Positions 51,420-59,898 of a stretch of DNA of 64,000 nt are shown here, piece by piece. The notes under the pieces are model-generated. The model was not told where the DNA came from and made no database searches. It saw only the letters and a list, made by a program, of their open reading frames with translations. The position numbers and the translations under genes were made by a program. How positions within the stretch are numbered: the first letter of the stretch is position 1; every line of letters starts with the position of its first letter. This DNA comes from Arthrobacter sp. ISL-28 (lineage in GTDB: Bacteria; Actinomycetota; Actinomycetes; Actinomycetales; Micrococcaceae), in NCBI RefSeq assembly GCF_018613875.1, contig NZ_JAGGPJ010000014.1:62001-126000 (forward strand), in the 5' to 3' direction.

Positions 51420-53117
51420 ATGTTAGAACCCAGCAAATTAGGATCCGGTAAGAGCGATGCAAGCGGCATGGACGAGTTCGGCTACGCCCAGACTCTGGAC
51501 CGGAGCATCGGCAAGTTCGCCAGTTTCGCCGCCGGCGTCAGCTACATCTCCATCCTTACCGGTGTTTTTCAACTGTTCTACTTTGGTTTTTCCATGGCCG
51601 GCCCGGCCTATGCGTGGTCTTGGCCCCTTGTCTTCGCGGGCCAGCTGATGGTGGCGCTGTGTTTTGCTGAACTTGCCGGCCGCTACCCGGTGGCGGGATC
51701 GGTTTACAACTGGGCCAAGCAGCTCTCGTCCGGGACGTTCGCGTGGCTGGCCGGCTGGCTGCTGCTGATCTCCTCGATCGTGGCGCTTGGCGCCGTGGCC
51801 CTGGCGCTGCAGCTGACCCTGCCGCAGATTTGGTCAGGTTTCCAGATCATCGGAGACGGAACGGGCCCGTACGACTTCGCCGTCAACGGCGTCCTGCTGG
51901 CCAGCATCATGATCTTTATCTCCACCCTCATCAACGCCTTCGGCGTGAAGCTGATGACCAGGATCAACAGCATCGGCGTGTTCGTGGAGCTCGCCGCTGC
52001 CGTGCTCCTCATCCTGGCCCTTGCCTGGCATGTGGTGCGCGGGCCGGAGGTCCTTTTCAACACCGCGGGCTTCGGCGAGGACAACGACCTAGGCTTCTTC
52101 GGGGTCTTCCTCATCGGCGCCATGGCTTCCGGCTACGTGATGTACGGCTTTGACACCGCCAGTTCCCTCGGGGAGGAGACCAAGGACCCGAAAAAGACCG
52201 CTCCCAAAGCCATCCTCCGTGCGATCACGGCGTCCTTCGTGCTGGGCGGCCTGATCCTCCTTGGCGGTCTCCTGGCCGCCCCTGACCTGAACGACCCCAA
52301 GGTGGGGGCCGCCGACGGCGGCCTGCAGTACATCGTGCTCTCCGTCCTCGGCGGCCCGTTCGGGAAGGCCTTCCTGGTGTGCATCGTCGTGGCAGTGATC
52401 GTGTGCACGCTCGCCGTCCACGCCGCCGCCATCCGCATGATGTTCGCCATGGCCCGGGACAACAACCTGCCCTTCAGCCGCCAGCTCAGCAAGGTCCACC
52501 CCGAGCGGAAGACGCCCACCGTGGCGGCCATCGTGATCGGACTCATCGCGATCATGCCGCTGATCGTCAACATCTCCCAGCCGGCGATCTTCACCATCCT
52601 CTCCAGCATCAGCATCGTCCTCATCTACCTGTCCTACCTCCTGGTCACCGTGCCGATGCTGCGGCGCCGCTTCCTGAAGAAATGGCCCCTCCCCGACACA
52701 GGATCAGAAGCAGGATTCAGCCTCGGTAAGTGGGGCCTGCCCGTGAACATCCTCGCGGTGCTCTGGGGCGGGGCCATGACCCTGAACCTGATCTGGCCGC
52801 GCCCCGAGATCTACAACTCGGTGCCGCCCTTCGAGTGGTACCTGCAGTGGGGCGGCGTCATCTTCGTCGGGACCGTTGTGATCGGCGGGACGCTGCTCTA
52901 CCGGCTGCGCATCAGGCACCGCACCGGAGTCCTGGCCGAGCATGCCGCGGCACATCCGTCCCAAGGCTCCGCCCGGACGGCAGCTCCGGCTGCCACCCAA
53001 CTGGCGTCGGATCCTGTCCAAGCCGGAGCCACGCGGTTCTCTGAGGACGTTGTCAGTGAGATCCCTGACGCGCTGGCAGGCGATCGTGCGATGTCAAAGC
53101 AAGGTACGGGGTCGTAG
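51420..53117 (+). CDS. APC-family permease, probable choline or related amine transporter
   Basis: 565 residues, about 12 membrane segments (residues 30-500) and an Ala/Pro-rich cytoplasmic tail. The first segment region AAGVSYISILTGVFQLFYFG and YGFDTASSLGEETKDPKKTAPKAI are typical of the APC (amino acid/polyamine/choline) superfamily. Good ribosome-binding site AGGAG before the ATG. Being behind its own BetI-type cassette suggests that it imports choline or a precursor and has taken over from the lost BCCT transporter; this is inference. Confidence 0.85.
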   Translation: MLEPSKLGSGKSDASGMDEFGYAQTLDRSIGKFASFAAGVSYISILTGVFQLFYFGFSMAGPAYAWSWPLVFAGQLMVALCFAELAGRYPVAGSVYNWAKQLSSGTFAWLAGWLLLISSIVALGAVALALQLTLPQIWSGFQIIGDGTGPYDFAVNGVLLASIMIFISTLINAFGVKLMTRINSIGVFVELAAAVLLILALAWHVVRGPEVLFNTAGFGEDNDLGFFGVFLIGAMASGYVMYGFDTASSLGEETKDPKKTAPKAILRAITASFVLGGLILLGGLLAAPDLNDPKVGAADGGLQYIVLSVLGGPFGKAFLVCIVVAVIVCTLAVHAAAIRMMFAMARDNNLPFSRQLSKVHPERKTPTVAAIVIGLIAIMPLIVNISQPAIFTILSSISIVLIYLSYLLVTVPMLRRRFLKKWPLPDTGSEAGFSLGKWGLPVNILAVLWGGAMTLNLIWPRPEIYNSVPPFEWYLQWGGVIFVGTVVIGGTLLYRLRIRHRTGVLAEHAAAHPSQGSARTAAPAATQLASDPVQAGATRFSEDVVSEIPDALAGDRAMSKQGTGS

Positions 53118-53170
53118 GTTGGCCCCCTGCCGATAATGTGCACCGGGGTCAGGCAGCACCCGCAGCCCCG

Positions 53171-53216
53171 GACGAGCATCTCTTCGCCAATGCCGACCGG
53201 CGGAGGGATGCTCGTC
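53171..53216. terminator. Hairpin between convergent permease and trmB
   Basis: GACGAGCATC (53171-53180) pairs with 53207-53216 over 10 bp with partial pairing inside. Likely two-way terminator. Confidence 0.55.
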
Positions 53217-53246
53217 GGGCGTCTGCGTACACCGCAGGCGGGCTGC

Positions 53247-54224
53247 TCAGACGCGGCGGTAGCAGAGGTCGAAGATCATGCGGCCCGCTTCGTGGGCCTT
53301 GTTCTCGAAACTCGTGCGGATGCGGCCCTCGAATCGCGGCGCCCAGCCACCGGTTTCATCGATGCCCTCGTTGGGACCCGTGTGCTCCGTGCTGACCGGC
53401 GCCCTGCCTTCCTTCACGGGGGCGCCGCCTACGAGCGACTCCACACCGGTCTGCCAGACGTGGGTGAGAGGGCTCTCGGGCCCCCTGCGCTCACCATCAT
53501 GCATGTTAACGAATGCCGTGGAGCCAGCGAGAACGTCGCGCACGTGCACCGCGTAGTTTGACCAATCCGTGGCGATCCGCCAGAGTCCGCCCGGCTTCAA
53601 TGCCTTGGCCGCCAGTTCTGCGAACTCGGGCTGAATGAGCCGGCGCTTATGGTGGCGGGACTTGTGCCACGGGTCGGGGAAGAAGATCCACAGCTCGCTC
53701 ACTGATCCTGGCGGAAGCATGGTGGCGAGGACTTCGGGGGCGTTGGCCTCCACGACGCGGACGTTGGTGAGGCCCCTGCTGTTGATCTTGATCATCGTGT
53801 TGGCCAGTCCGGGGGTGTAGACCTCCACGGCGAGGAAGTCCTTGTCCGGGTTTTCCTCGGCAGCGTGGCAGACGGCATCACCAAGTCCCGAGCCGACCTC
53901 AACGATCAGCGGGGCCCTGCGGCCGAACTCTGCCTCGGCGTCAAAGGTGTAATCCGGGTGGACCGAGGTGTTGGCCACGTGGCGGGGGACGTCCACTGCC
54001 CAACGGTCCGAATGCTCTTCCCAGGCAGCCTGCCGACGGCCCTGGAGGCGGGTTCCGCGCCGCACAAAACTGACGGGCCGCCCGCCATAGGTGCCGAACG
54101 AGGCCTGGCTTCCGGGCGTCACGGGCCGCGGCGGGTTCGGCCTTTGAGGCGGCTGGTTCTCATGCTGCCGGTTCTCGGCCGGCTCGTTCTCAAGCGGCCG
54201 GGGGGACTCTGGGGTTTCACTCAT
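53247..54224 (-). CDS. trmB: tRNA (guanine-N7-)-methyltransferase
   Basis: 325 residues from ATG 54224 (a GTG lies one codon upstream). The first 80 residues are a Pro/Glu-rich extension, then the Rossmann core: IVEVGSGLGDAV (SAM), AVEVYTPGLANT, and the TrmB signature IFFPDPWHKSRHHKRRLIQ followed by TDWSNYAVH. Makes m7G46 in tRNA variable loops. GGAGG lies very close to the start. Confidence 0.93.
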   Translation of the reverse strand: MSETPESPRPLENEPAENRQHENQPPQRPNPPRPVTPGSQASFGTYGGRPVSFVRRGTRLQGRRQAAWEEHSDRWAVDVPRHVANTSVHPDYTFDAEAEFGRRAPLIVEVGSGLGDAVCHAAEENPDKDFLAVEVYTPGLANTMIKINSRGLTNVRVVEANAPEVLATMLPPGSVSELWIFFPDPWHKSRHHKRRLIQPEFAELAAKALKPGGLWRIATDWSNYAVHVRDVLAGSTAFVNMHDGERRGPESPLTHVWQTGVESLVGGAPVKEGRAPVSTEHTGPNEGIDETGGWAPRFEGRIRTSFENKAHEAGRMIFDLCYRRV

Positions 54225-54227
54225 CAC

Positions 54228-54528
54228 CTCCAGAATAGTGGAGTTCGCGGGGTAGAACCCGCCGGCATCAACGATGAGGGCGGCGTGCAGGGCGTTTCAG
54301 GACACGACCGTGATAATGCCGTGGATGGCCGCTGGAACAAGAAAAAATTCGGCTTCCGTTCCCACAATCCAGAGCCATGCCACACCCGTGCTCCAGGCCG
54401 TGGTGTCGCGTGCGTGCCGCCTCACGGCGGATAACTCCCCGGGCACCGGCCGCGTCGGCTTGGGGGCCGGCTACCCGTTCCGTCGCAGCCAAGAGCGGCA
54501 CCGCCTAAGCTGCTGCAAGAATGGGCGG
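54228..54528. other. 301-bp gap between trmB and an MFS gene
   Basis: No convincing gene or remnant on either strand. It must hold the divergent promoters of trmB and the CynX-like transporter. Short open frames here lack ribosome-binding sites and family resemblance. Confidence 0.4.
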
Positions 54529-55830
54529 GTGACTGAAGGGGAGAATGCGGCAGTGAGGAACGAGGTGCGTCAGAGCTTCCCCGATGTCGGACCGGGCTCG
54601 CTGGTGGACGCGGAGGTGGATGAGGTCCCCTCCGCGGAGCCCACGCGCGTTGGCGGCCGCCGGGCGCTGGCGTACCTTGGCCTGTGCCTGGTACTGATCG
54701 GACTGAACCTGCGCACAGTATTCTCCAGCTTTTCGGCGGTTCTTCCCGAAATAACATCGGATGCCAGCCTGCCGGGCTGGGCAGTCGTGGTACTGACGAC
54801 TGTCCCCGTGACTCTGCTTGGCGTGTTCGCGCCGCTGGCGCCGGTCCTTGCCCGGCGGTTTGGCGCAGAGCGTGTCCTGTTGGGGGCCATGGCGGTGCTT
54901 ACGGCCGGACTGCTGCTGAGGCCTGCCGCCGTCCCGGGCGGCGGGCACCTTCCCGCGCTCCTGGCGGGAACGGCCGCGTGCGGAGCCGCTATTGCACTCT
55001 GCAACGTGCTCCTGCCGGGTCTGGTGAAGCGCGACTTCCCCCACCGGCTCGGACTGATGGGCGGCCTCTACACGACGGCCATCTGCGCGTCCGCTGCCCT
55101 CGGGGCCGGCTTCACCTACCCGGTCTTCAGCGCGACAGGACAGTGGACTTCGGCGCTGTGGTTCTGGGCGGTGCCGGCCGCCGTCGTCCTTCTCCTATTC
55201 CTTCCGGTTGCCGTTCGGCAACGTCACGGCCAGCACAAGGCAGTGCACAGCGGCGTGAACGTGTGGCGCTCCGCGATGGCCTGGCAGGTGACCCTCTTCA
55301 TGGTGCTGCAGGCCATGATGTCCTTCAGCGTGTTCGCGTGGCTCGCCCCGATCCTCCGGGAACGCGGGGTCGACGGCGGAACGGCCGGGCTGATTGTGTC
55401 CGCCTCGATCGTGCTGCAGATGCTGGGCTCGCTCTTCGCCCCGGCGTTGGCAGCGCGCTTCCGGGACCAGCGGGCGATCAACACGGTGGTCGCGCTGATG
55501 ACCGGGGGCGGCTTCGCGCTGAGTATCTTTGGCCCCCTGGAACTGATCTGGGTGTGGACCGGACTGCTCGGCCTGGGCCAGGGGAGCCTGACGGCTGTGG
55601 CCCTGACCATGATCATGCTCCGCACCCGGGACGGGCACACGGCTGCGCACCTCTCCGGCATGATGCAGGGCGTGGGCTACGGGGTCGGTTCCACTGGCAC
55701 GCTCATGGTGGGCCAGCTGCACCAGGCAACGGGATCGTTTGCGGCCGCCGGCGTGCTGTTCCTCGCGGTCGGGTCCGCCGCCGCGGTTTTCGGGTACCGG
55801 GCCGGGCGGAACCGCTACATCGGCGGCTGA
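54529..55830 (+). CDS. MFS transporter, CynX/NimT type
   Basis: 433 residues from GTG 54529 (GTG 54553 is an alternative). Twelve membrane segments. LIGLNLRTVFSSFSAVLPEI in the first segment and the LARRFGAERVLLG loop are typical of the CynX/NimT (COG2807) subfamily, whose members move cyanate or nitroimidazoles. Substrate unknown. A perfect palindrome follows. Confidence 0.85.
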   Translation: MTEGENAAVRNEVRQSFPDVGPGSLVDAEVDEVPSAEPTRVGGRRALAYLGLCLVLIGLNLRTVFSSFSAVLPEITSDASLPGWAVVVLTTVPVTLLGVFAPLAPVLARRFGAERVLLGAMAVLTAGLLLRPAAVPGGGHLPALLAGTAACGAAIALCNVLLPGLVKRDFPHRLGLMGGLYTTAICASAALGAGFTYPVFSATGQWTSALWFWAVPAAVVLLLFLPVAVRQRHGQHKAVHSGVNVWRSAMAWQVTLFMVLQAMMSFSVFAWLAPILRERGVDGGTAGLIVSASIVLQMLGSLFAPALAARFRDQRAINTVVALMTGGGFALSIFGPLELIWVWTGLLGLGQGSLTAVALTMIMLRTRDGHTAAHLSGMMQGVGYGVGSTGTLMVGQLHQATGSFAAAGVLFLAVGSAAAVFGYRAGRNRYIGG

Positions 55831-55843
55831 CCACCCTAATAGA

Positions 55844-55889
55844 TAGCAGCACGCGCCGTTCTGAACGTTCAGAACGGCGCGTGCTGCTA
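55844..55889. repeat. 46-bp perfect palindrome between convergent MFS genes
   Basis: 55844-55866 (TAGCAGCACGCGCCGTT then CTGAAC) is the exact reverse complement of 55867-55889, with no spacer. A related imperfect copy lies at 62478-62525. Likely two-way terminator and member of a dispersed repeat family. Confidence 0.85.
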
Positions 55890-55923
55890 CCTGGTTGGGG
55901 AAAGGGTCAAGGTGGGGAAAGGG

Positions 55924-57213
55924 TCAGTGCGTCAGGTCCTTGCCCTTGGTCTCGGGGAGTGTGAAGACGAACGCCGCGCTCACGGCCAGGAGCACCACCG
56001 CGTAGACGTTGAACAGGTTGGGCATCTGGAGCGTGGTGCCGAGCCACTGCTGCAGGTAGGGGGCGGTCCCGCCGAACAGCGCCACACAGACGGAATACGG
56101 CACCCCCACGCCCACGGTCCGGATACTCGTGGGAAACAGTTCCGCATACACGGCCGGGACAATGGCGGCGCTCGCGGCAATGAAGATGAGCATCACGGAC
56201 ATGCCCACGGCGAGCTGCCACGCGGAATCCTTCAGGAGCCAGGTCATGGGGAAGTGCATGACGGCGGAACCGATGGCGCCGGACCACAGCACCTTCTTGC
56301 GGCCGATCCGGTCGGAAAGCTTGCCCCAGAAAGGCAGGGCGGCGATGAACACGATGTTGCCGATGACGCCTGCCCACAGTGCTTCGCCGCGGTCGATCTT
56401 CAGGGCCGTGGTGGCGTAGCTAGGCGCGACGACGCCCCAAATGTAATAGATGACCGTGAGGCCGACCGTCAGCCCTATGACCTGCAGGGCCTGCCTGCGG
56501 TACCGCACGATCTGCGGCCAGATCGGAGCGCGCTTCTCGGCCGTGGTTTCGCCTTCGAACGCGTCCGTCTCATGCAGCCGGGAGCGCATGATCAGCGCGT
56601 AGAGGCCCATTGCAGCGCCGATGAGGAACGGAATGCGCCAGCCCCAGGCATTCATGACCTCCGTGCTCAGAGCCATGTTCAGGATCGCCCCCAACAGCGT
56701 TCCGAACAGGATGCCCACCGTGCCGGAGGTGTAGATCAGCGTCGCCCAGAAGCCGCGGTGCTCTTTGGGCGCCATCTCCGAAAGGTACGTTTGCGACGAC
56801 GGCAGCTCGCCTCCGTGGGCCAGTCCCTGAACCAGCCGGGCTACCAGGAGCATGAGCGAGGCCCACGCGCCGACGCTCGCAAACGTCGGTGCAATGCCGA
56901 TCATCAGGCTGCCGAGGGATGCCAGCCCGACGGCGAGCGTCATGGAGGCCTTGCGTCCCACCCGGTCGCCGATCCAGCCGAAGAGGAACCCGCCGAACGG
57001 GCGGGCAACGAAGCCGACGGCGAAAATCGCCAGAGTGGAAAGCACCGCCGACGCGGGATCCGACTTGCTGAACAGCTGGCTGGCGATGAACGGTGTGAAG
57101 GTCGCGTAGATGGCCCAGTCGTACCATTCGACGGCGTTGCCGATGCCGGTGCCGACGACGGTCTTCCGCGTGGACACGCGGTCCGCACGCTGCTGGCTGA
57201 TGGTGGTGGTCAT
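55924..57213 (-). CDS. MFS transporter, metabolite:H+ symporter (MHS) family
   Basis: 429 residues, 12 membrane segments. GIGNAVEWYDWAIYATFTPF and FGWIGDRVGRKASM mark the MHS (KgtP/ShiA/ProP) family, and QGLAHGGELPSSQTYLSEMAPKEHRG is the central signature. Imports organic acids or amino acid derivatives with protons. It follows the M20 amidohydrolase by 24 nt, so it probably imports that enzyme's N-acyl substrate. Confidence 0.9.
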   Translation of the reverse strand: MTTTISQQRADRVSTRKTVVGTGIGNAVEWYDWAIYATFTPFIASQLFSKSDPASAVLSTLAIFAVGFVARPFGGFLFGWIGDRVGRKASMTLAVGLASLGSLMIGIAPTFASVGAWASLMLLVARLVQGLAHGGELPSSQTYLSEMAPKEHRGFWATLIYTSGTVGILFGTLLGAILNMALSTEVMNAWGWRIPFLIGAAMGLYALIMRSRLHETDAFEGETTAEKRAPIWPQIVRYRRQALQVIGLTVGLTVIYYIWGVVAPSYATTALKIDRGEALWAGVIGNIVFIAALPFWGKLSDRIGRKKVLWSGAIGSAVMHFPMTWLLKDSAWQLAVGMSVMLIFIAASAAIVPAVYAELFPTSIRTVGVGVPYSVCVALFGGTAPYLQQWLGTTLQMPNLFNVYAVVLLAVSAAFVFTLPETKGKDLTH

Positions 57214-57237
57214 GGTTTCTCCCTGTGGTGGGCGGAG

Positions 57238-58494
57238 TTAGGAAGCTGCGGAGGAGGTGGTGGCGGAGGCCAGCGTGGCCAGCCGCGACATGGCGAGTTC
57301 CGCGTAGAGTGCGGCCCCGTCAGCCAGCACGCCGTCGTCGAACGTTGCGTACGGTGAGTGGTTGAAGGGTGACGTGGCATGGTCCGCATCCCGGGGCACG
57401 GCGCTCAGGCCGACGAACGTGCCGGGCACCTCGGCGAGCACGCGGGAAAAGTCCTCGGAGCCGCTGAGCGGGGTGCCCCAGCGCGCGAGCCTTGAATCGC
57501 CGAAGAGCCCGCTGATGACCTTCTCTGCGGTATGCGTTTCGTCCTCGTCCGTGACGGTGAGGGGGTACTCCTGCTGGTAGTCCACGTCGACGTCGAGGCC
57601 GTGCGCGGCTGCGATTCCCTTGAGGAGCCGGGGCACGGAGGCCATCATCTTCTGCCGGGACTCGTCGGAGAACGTCCGGATGGTGGCCTCGATGCGCGCC
57701 GTTTCCGGGATGACGTTGCGTTTGGTGCCGGCGTGGAGGACGCCGACGGACAGGACCACGGGATCGAACATGTTGAACTGCCGGGTGACCATGACCTGCA
57801 GGGCTGTCACCATTTCGGCCGCAGCCGTGACCGGGTCCTTGGCTGAGTGCGGGGCGGAGCCGTGGCCGCCGGCGCCAAGCACGGTGACCACGAGCCCGTC
57901 GGAGGAGCTGAGCATGACCCCGGGCTTCGTGCAGAACGTGCCGTGGGGTTCGAGGGAGGAGAACACGTGCATGCCGTAGGCGGCATCCACACGCCGGCCG
58001 GCGGCATCCAGCACGCCCTCGCGGATCATGTAGCTCGCGCCGTCGAAGCCTTCCTCGCCCGGCTGGAACATCAGCACCACGTCCCCGGCCAGCCGGTGAC
58101 GGCGTTCAGCCAGGAGCGTGGCAGCTCCGGCGAGCATAGATGTGTGGAGGTCGTGGCCGCACGCGTGCATGGCGCCGTCGATCCTGGAGGTATATTCGAT
58201 GCCGGTTTTCTCCTGGACGGGCAGCCCGTCCATGTCCGCGCGGAGGAGGACCGCCGGGCGGTCGGCTCCGGAGCCGGTAGTACCATCGGCGCCCGGTGCC
58301 TGGCCGCGCAGGACGGCGGTGACCGACGTCGTGTCCTGGCCCAGGGTTATTTCGAAGGGAAGCCCGTCCAGGGCCTTGAGGACCTTTTCCTGCGTCCGCG
58401 GTAGCTCCAGGCCGATTTCCGGCTCCCGGTGCAATGCGTGGCGGAGCCGGGCGATGTCTCCCTGCAACTCCCGGGCGTCTGCGGCAATCGGCAC
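57238..58494 (-). CDS. M20-family amidohydrolase (hippurate hydrolase / N-acyl-amino-acid hydrolase type)
   Basis: 418 residues. Metal-binding motifs MHACGHDLHTSML and FQPGEEGFDGA, dimerisation-domain AGGHGSAPHSAKDP, and late SGSEDFSRVL are all intact. Cleaves N-acyl or N-aroyl amino acids to acid plus amino acid. Operon with the MHS transporter and divergent from a double AsnC regulator. Confidence 0.9.
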   Translation of the reverse strand: MPIAADARELQGDIARLRHALHREPEIGLELPRTQEKVLKALDGLPFEITLGQDTTSVTAVLRGQAPGADGTTGSGADRPAVLLRADMDGLPVQEKTGIEYTSRIDGAMHACGHDLHTSMLAGAATLLAERRHRLAGDVVLMFQPGEEGFDGASYMIREGVLDAAGRRVDAAYGMHVFSSLEPHGTFCTKPGVMLSSSDGLVVTVLGAGGHGSAPHSAKDPVTAAAEMVTALQVMVTRQFNMFDPVVLSVGVLHAGTKRNVIPETARIEATIRTFSDESRQKMMASVPRLLKGIAAAHGLDVDVDYQQEYPLTVTDEDETHTAEKVISGLFGDSRLARWGTPLSGSEDFSRVLAEVPGTFVGLSAVPRDADHATSPFNHSPYATFDDGVLADGAALYAELAMSRLATLASATTSSAAS

Positions 58495-58533
58495 GTGTAC
58501 TCCTTGTCTTCGGTTTCCTGCTCTGGTCTATTC

Positions 58534-58550
58534 TGAAGTGACCGGCTTCA
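58534..58550. promoter_or_regulatory. Candidate dyad in the M20/AsnC divergent region
   Basis: TGAAG (58534-58538) and CTTCA (58546-58550) with a 7-nt spacer, inside the 131-bp intergenic region. A possible operator for the AsnC-type regulator. Short, so weak evidence. Confidence 0.3.
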
Positions 58551-58625
58551 CAGTGCGGGAAAGTGCTGGAAAAATGCAGCAGACGCGGAGTGTCACAGGA
58601 TTCATGCAAATCAGAGGAGGCGGCA

Positions 58626-59660
58626 ATGGAGCTCAGCGAGGATGACCTGGCCCTGATCAATACCCTGCAGATCGCGCCGCGGCTCAGCTGGGCCGACGCT
58701 TCAGAGGTCCTTGGGGTTCATGCGACCACGCTTGCTGCGCGCTGGGACAGGCTTCGGGCGGCCGGGGCTTCCTGGGTGACGGCGCATCTGGTCGGGGACC
58801 CCAAGCAGATGTGCCTCGCTTTTGTGGCGGTGGACTGCGAGATGCACCGCAGGGAGCACGTCACGGCCAGTCTGGCCGCTGTCCCGGAAATCGTCACGGT
58901 GGAGGAGGCCGCCAGCAACCGCGACCTGATGCTGACCGTTGTCACGCGGTCGCTCGAGGAGTTCAGCACCAAAGTGGCGGCGCGGCTGAAGGGGACCGAG
59001 GGCCTGGTGAAGTACCAGACGGCGCTGTGCACCAGGCTCCACACCGGGGGTGATGCCTGGCGGCTCAACATCCTGAGCAAGGCACAGCAGGCGTCCCTCA
59101 GGGCATTGGCACGGCCCGGGCAGTCCGGCCCCGAACGTCCGGACGCCGTGCGCGAGCCGCTGCCCGCAAGCCACCTGGACCTGCTGCCCTACCTGGCCAA
59201 GGACGGGCGAGCGACGGCAGCGGACATTGCACGCGGCCTGGGACGCAACCCGGCAACCGTCCAGCGGCAGCTGAACCGTGTGCTCGCCAGCGGGATCCTG
59301 TCCCTGCGCTGTGAGGTGGCGCAGCGCTACTCGTCGTTTCCGGTCACCTGCCAGTGGTTTGTCAACGTTCCGGCCGGGCAGCACGAGGCTGCGGCGGCGG
59401 AGATCCGGTCGATCCGGAATGTGCGGCTCAGCGCGTCGACCACCGGCCCCACCAACTTCGTGATCATCATGTGGCTTCAGTCCCTCGCCAGCGTCATGGA
59501 CGCCGAGCTTGCCCTGCAGCAGAAGGTCCCAGGGATCGAACTGGTGGAGAGCGTCGTCATGCTGACAACCGTCAAGCGGGTCGGTTGGATGCTGAACGAG
59601 GACTCCACGGCGAGCGGCGCCGTCGTCGTTGATGCCCAGGGCCTCGAGTTCGCAGGTTAG
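58626..59660 (+). CDS. Lrp/AsnC-family regulator with two repeated units
   Basis: 344 residues, twice the usual length. Two AsnC-type units are fused: a first helix-turn-helix (LINTLQIAPRLSWADASEVL) with its ligand domain, and a second (LLPYLAKDGRATAADIARGL, then NPATVQRQLNRVL) with another ligand domain. The start is set by GGAGG and the ATG at 58626. It probably controls the divergent M20/MHS operon and senses an amino acid or its acyl derivative. Confidence 0.88.
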   Translation: MELSEDDLALINTLQIAPRLSWADASEVLGVHATTLAARWDRLRAAGASWVTAHLVGDPKQMCLAFVAVDCEMHRREHVTASLAAVPEIVTVEEAASNRDLMLTVVTRSLEEFSTKVAARLKGTEGLVKYQTALCTRLHTGGDAWRLNILSKAQQASLRALARPGQSGPERPDAVREPLPASHLDLLPYLAKDGRATAADIARGLGRNPATVQRQLNRVLASGILSLRCEVAQRYSSFPVTCQWFVNVPAGQHEAAAAEIRSIRNVRLSASTTGPTNFVIIMWLQSLASVMDAELALQQKVPGIELVESVVMLTTVKRVGWMLNEDSTASGAVVVDAQGLEFAG

Positions 59661-59663
59661 CCC

Positions 59664-59778
59664 CCGGCGTGATGAGCCCGTTGCGTTCGTAGAAATGAAG
59701 GGCCGACGGCGCCACGCCGCTGCGCTGCGACAGCTCACCAATGCTCAGTGCGTGCGTCCCGGCAGCCTGATGTGGCAT
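59664..59778 (-). pseudogene. Truncated MerR/SoxR-type regulator (N-terminal remnant)
   Basis: After ATG 59778 the frame reads MPHQAAGTHALSIGELSQRS, then GVAPSALHFYERNGLIT, the start of a SoxR-like MerR helix-turn-helix. The expected SxRTxGNQRRY wing is replaced by PGANLRTRG, which is just the antisense of the end of the AsnC gene. So only about 37 residues remain; dimerisation helix and sensor are gone. A deletion joined it to the AsnC gene end. Its divergent neighbour still carries a MerR-type promoter. Confidence 0.75.
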
Positions 59779-59859
59779 GCTGTCCCCCTAGCTCCAGAGA
59801 CGGCGCCCGCCGGCACCGTCGCCCGCCCATGACCGCCCGCCCCTCGTGGAGGCACAACC

Positions 59860-59891
59860 TTGACCTCAACCTTAGTTGGGGTTTTTACGGT
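59860..59891 (+). promoter_or_regulatory. MerR-type promoter/operator of the MFS gene
   Basis: TTGACC (59860-59865) and TACGGT (59886-59891) are separated by 20 nt, the overlong spacer typical of MerR-activated promoters. A dyad CCTCAAC-N4-GTTGGGG (one mismatch) starts at 59864 and fills the spacer. ATG follows 7 nt after the -10, predicting a leaderless mRNA. Confidence 0.7.
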
Positions 59892-59898
59892 TGCATCC

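Noticed and set aside
54268..54501. 77-codon minus-strand frame in the trmB-MFS gap
   Set aside because: Arg/His-rich, no ribosome-binding site, no resemblance to any family.
59860..59898. Upstream TTG start for the multidrug MFS gene
   Set aside because: The TTG is part of the -35 of a MerR-type promoter, so it cannot be in the transcript.
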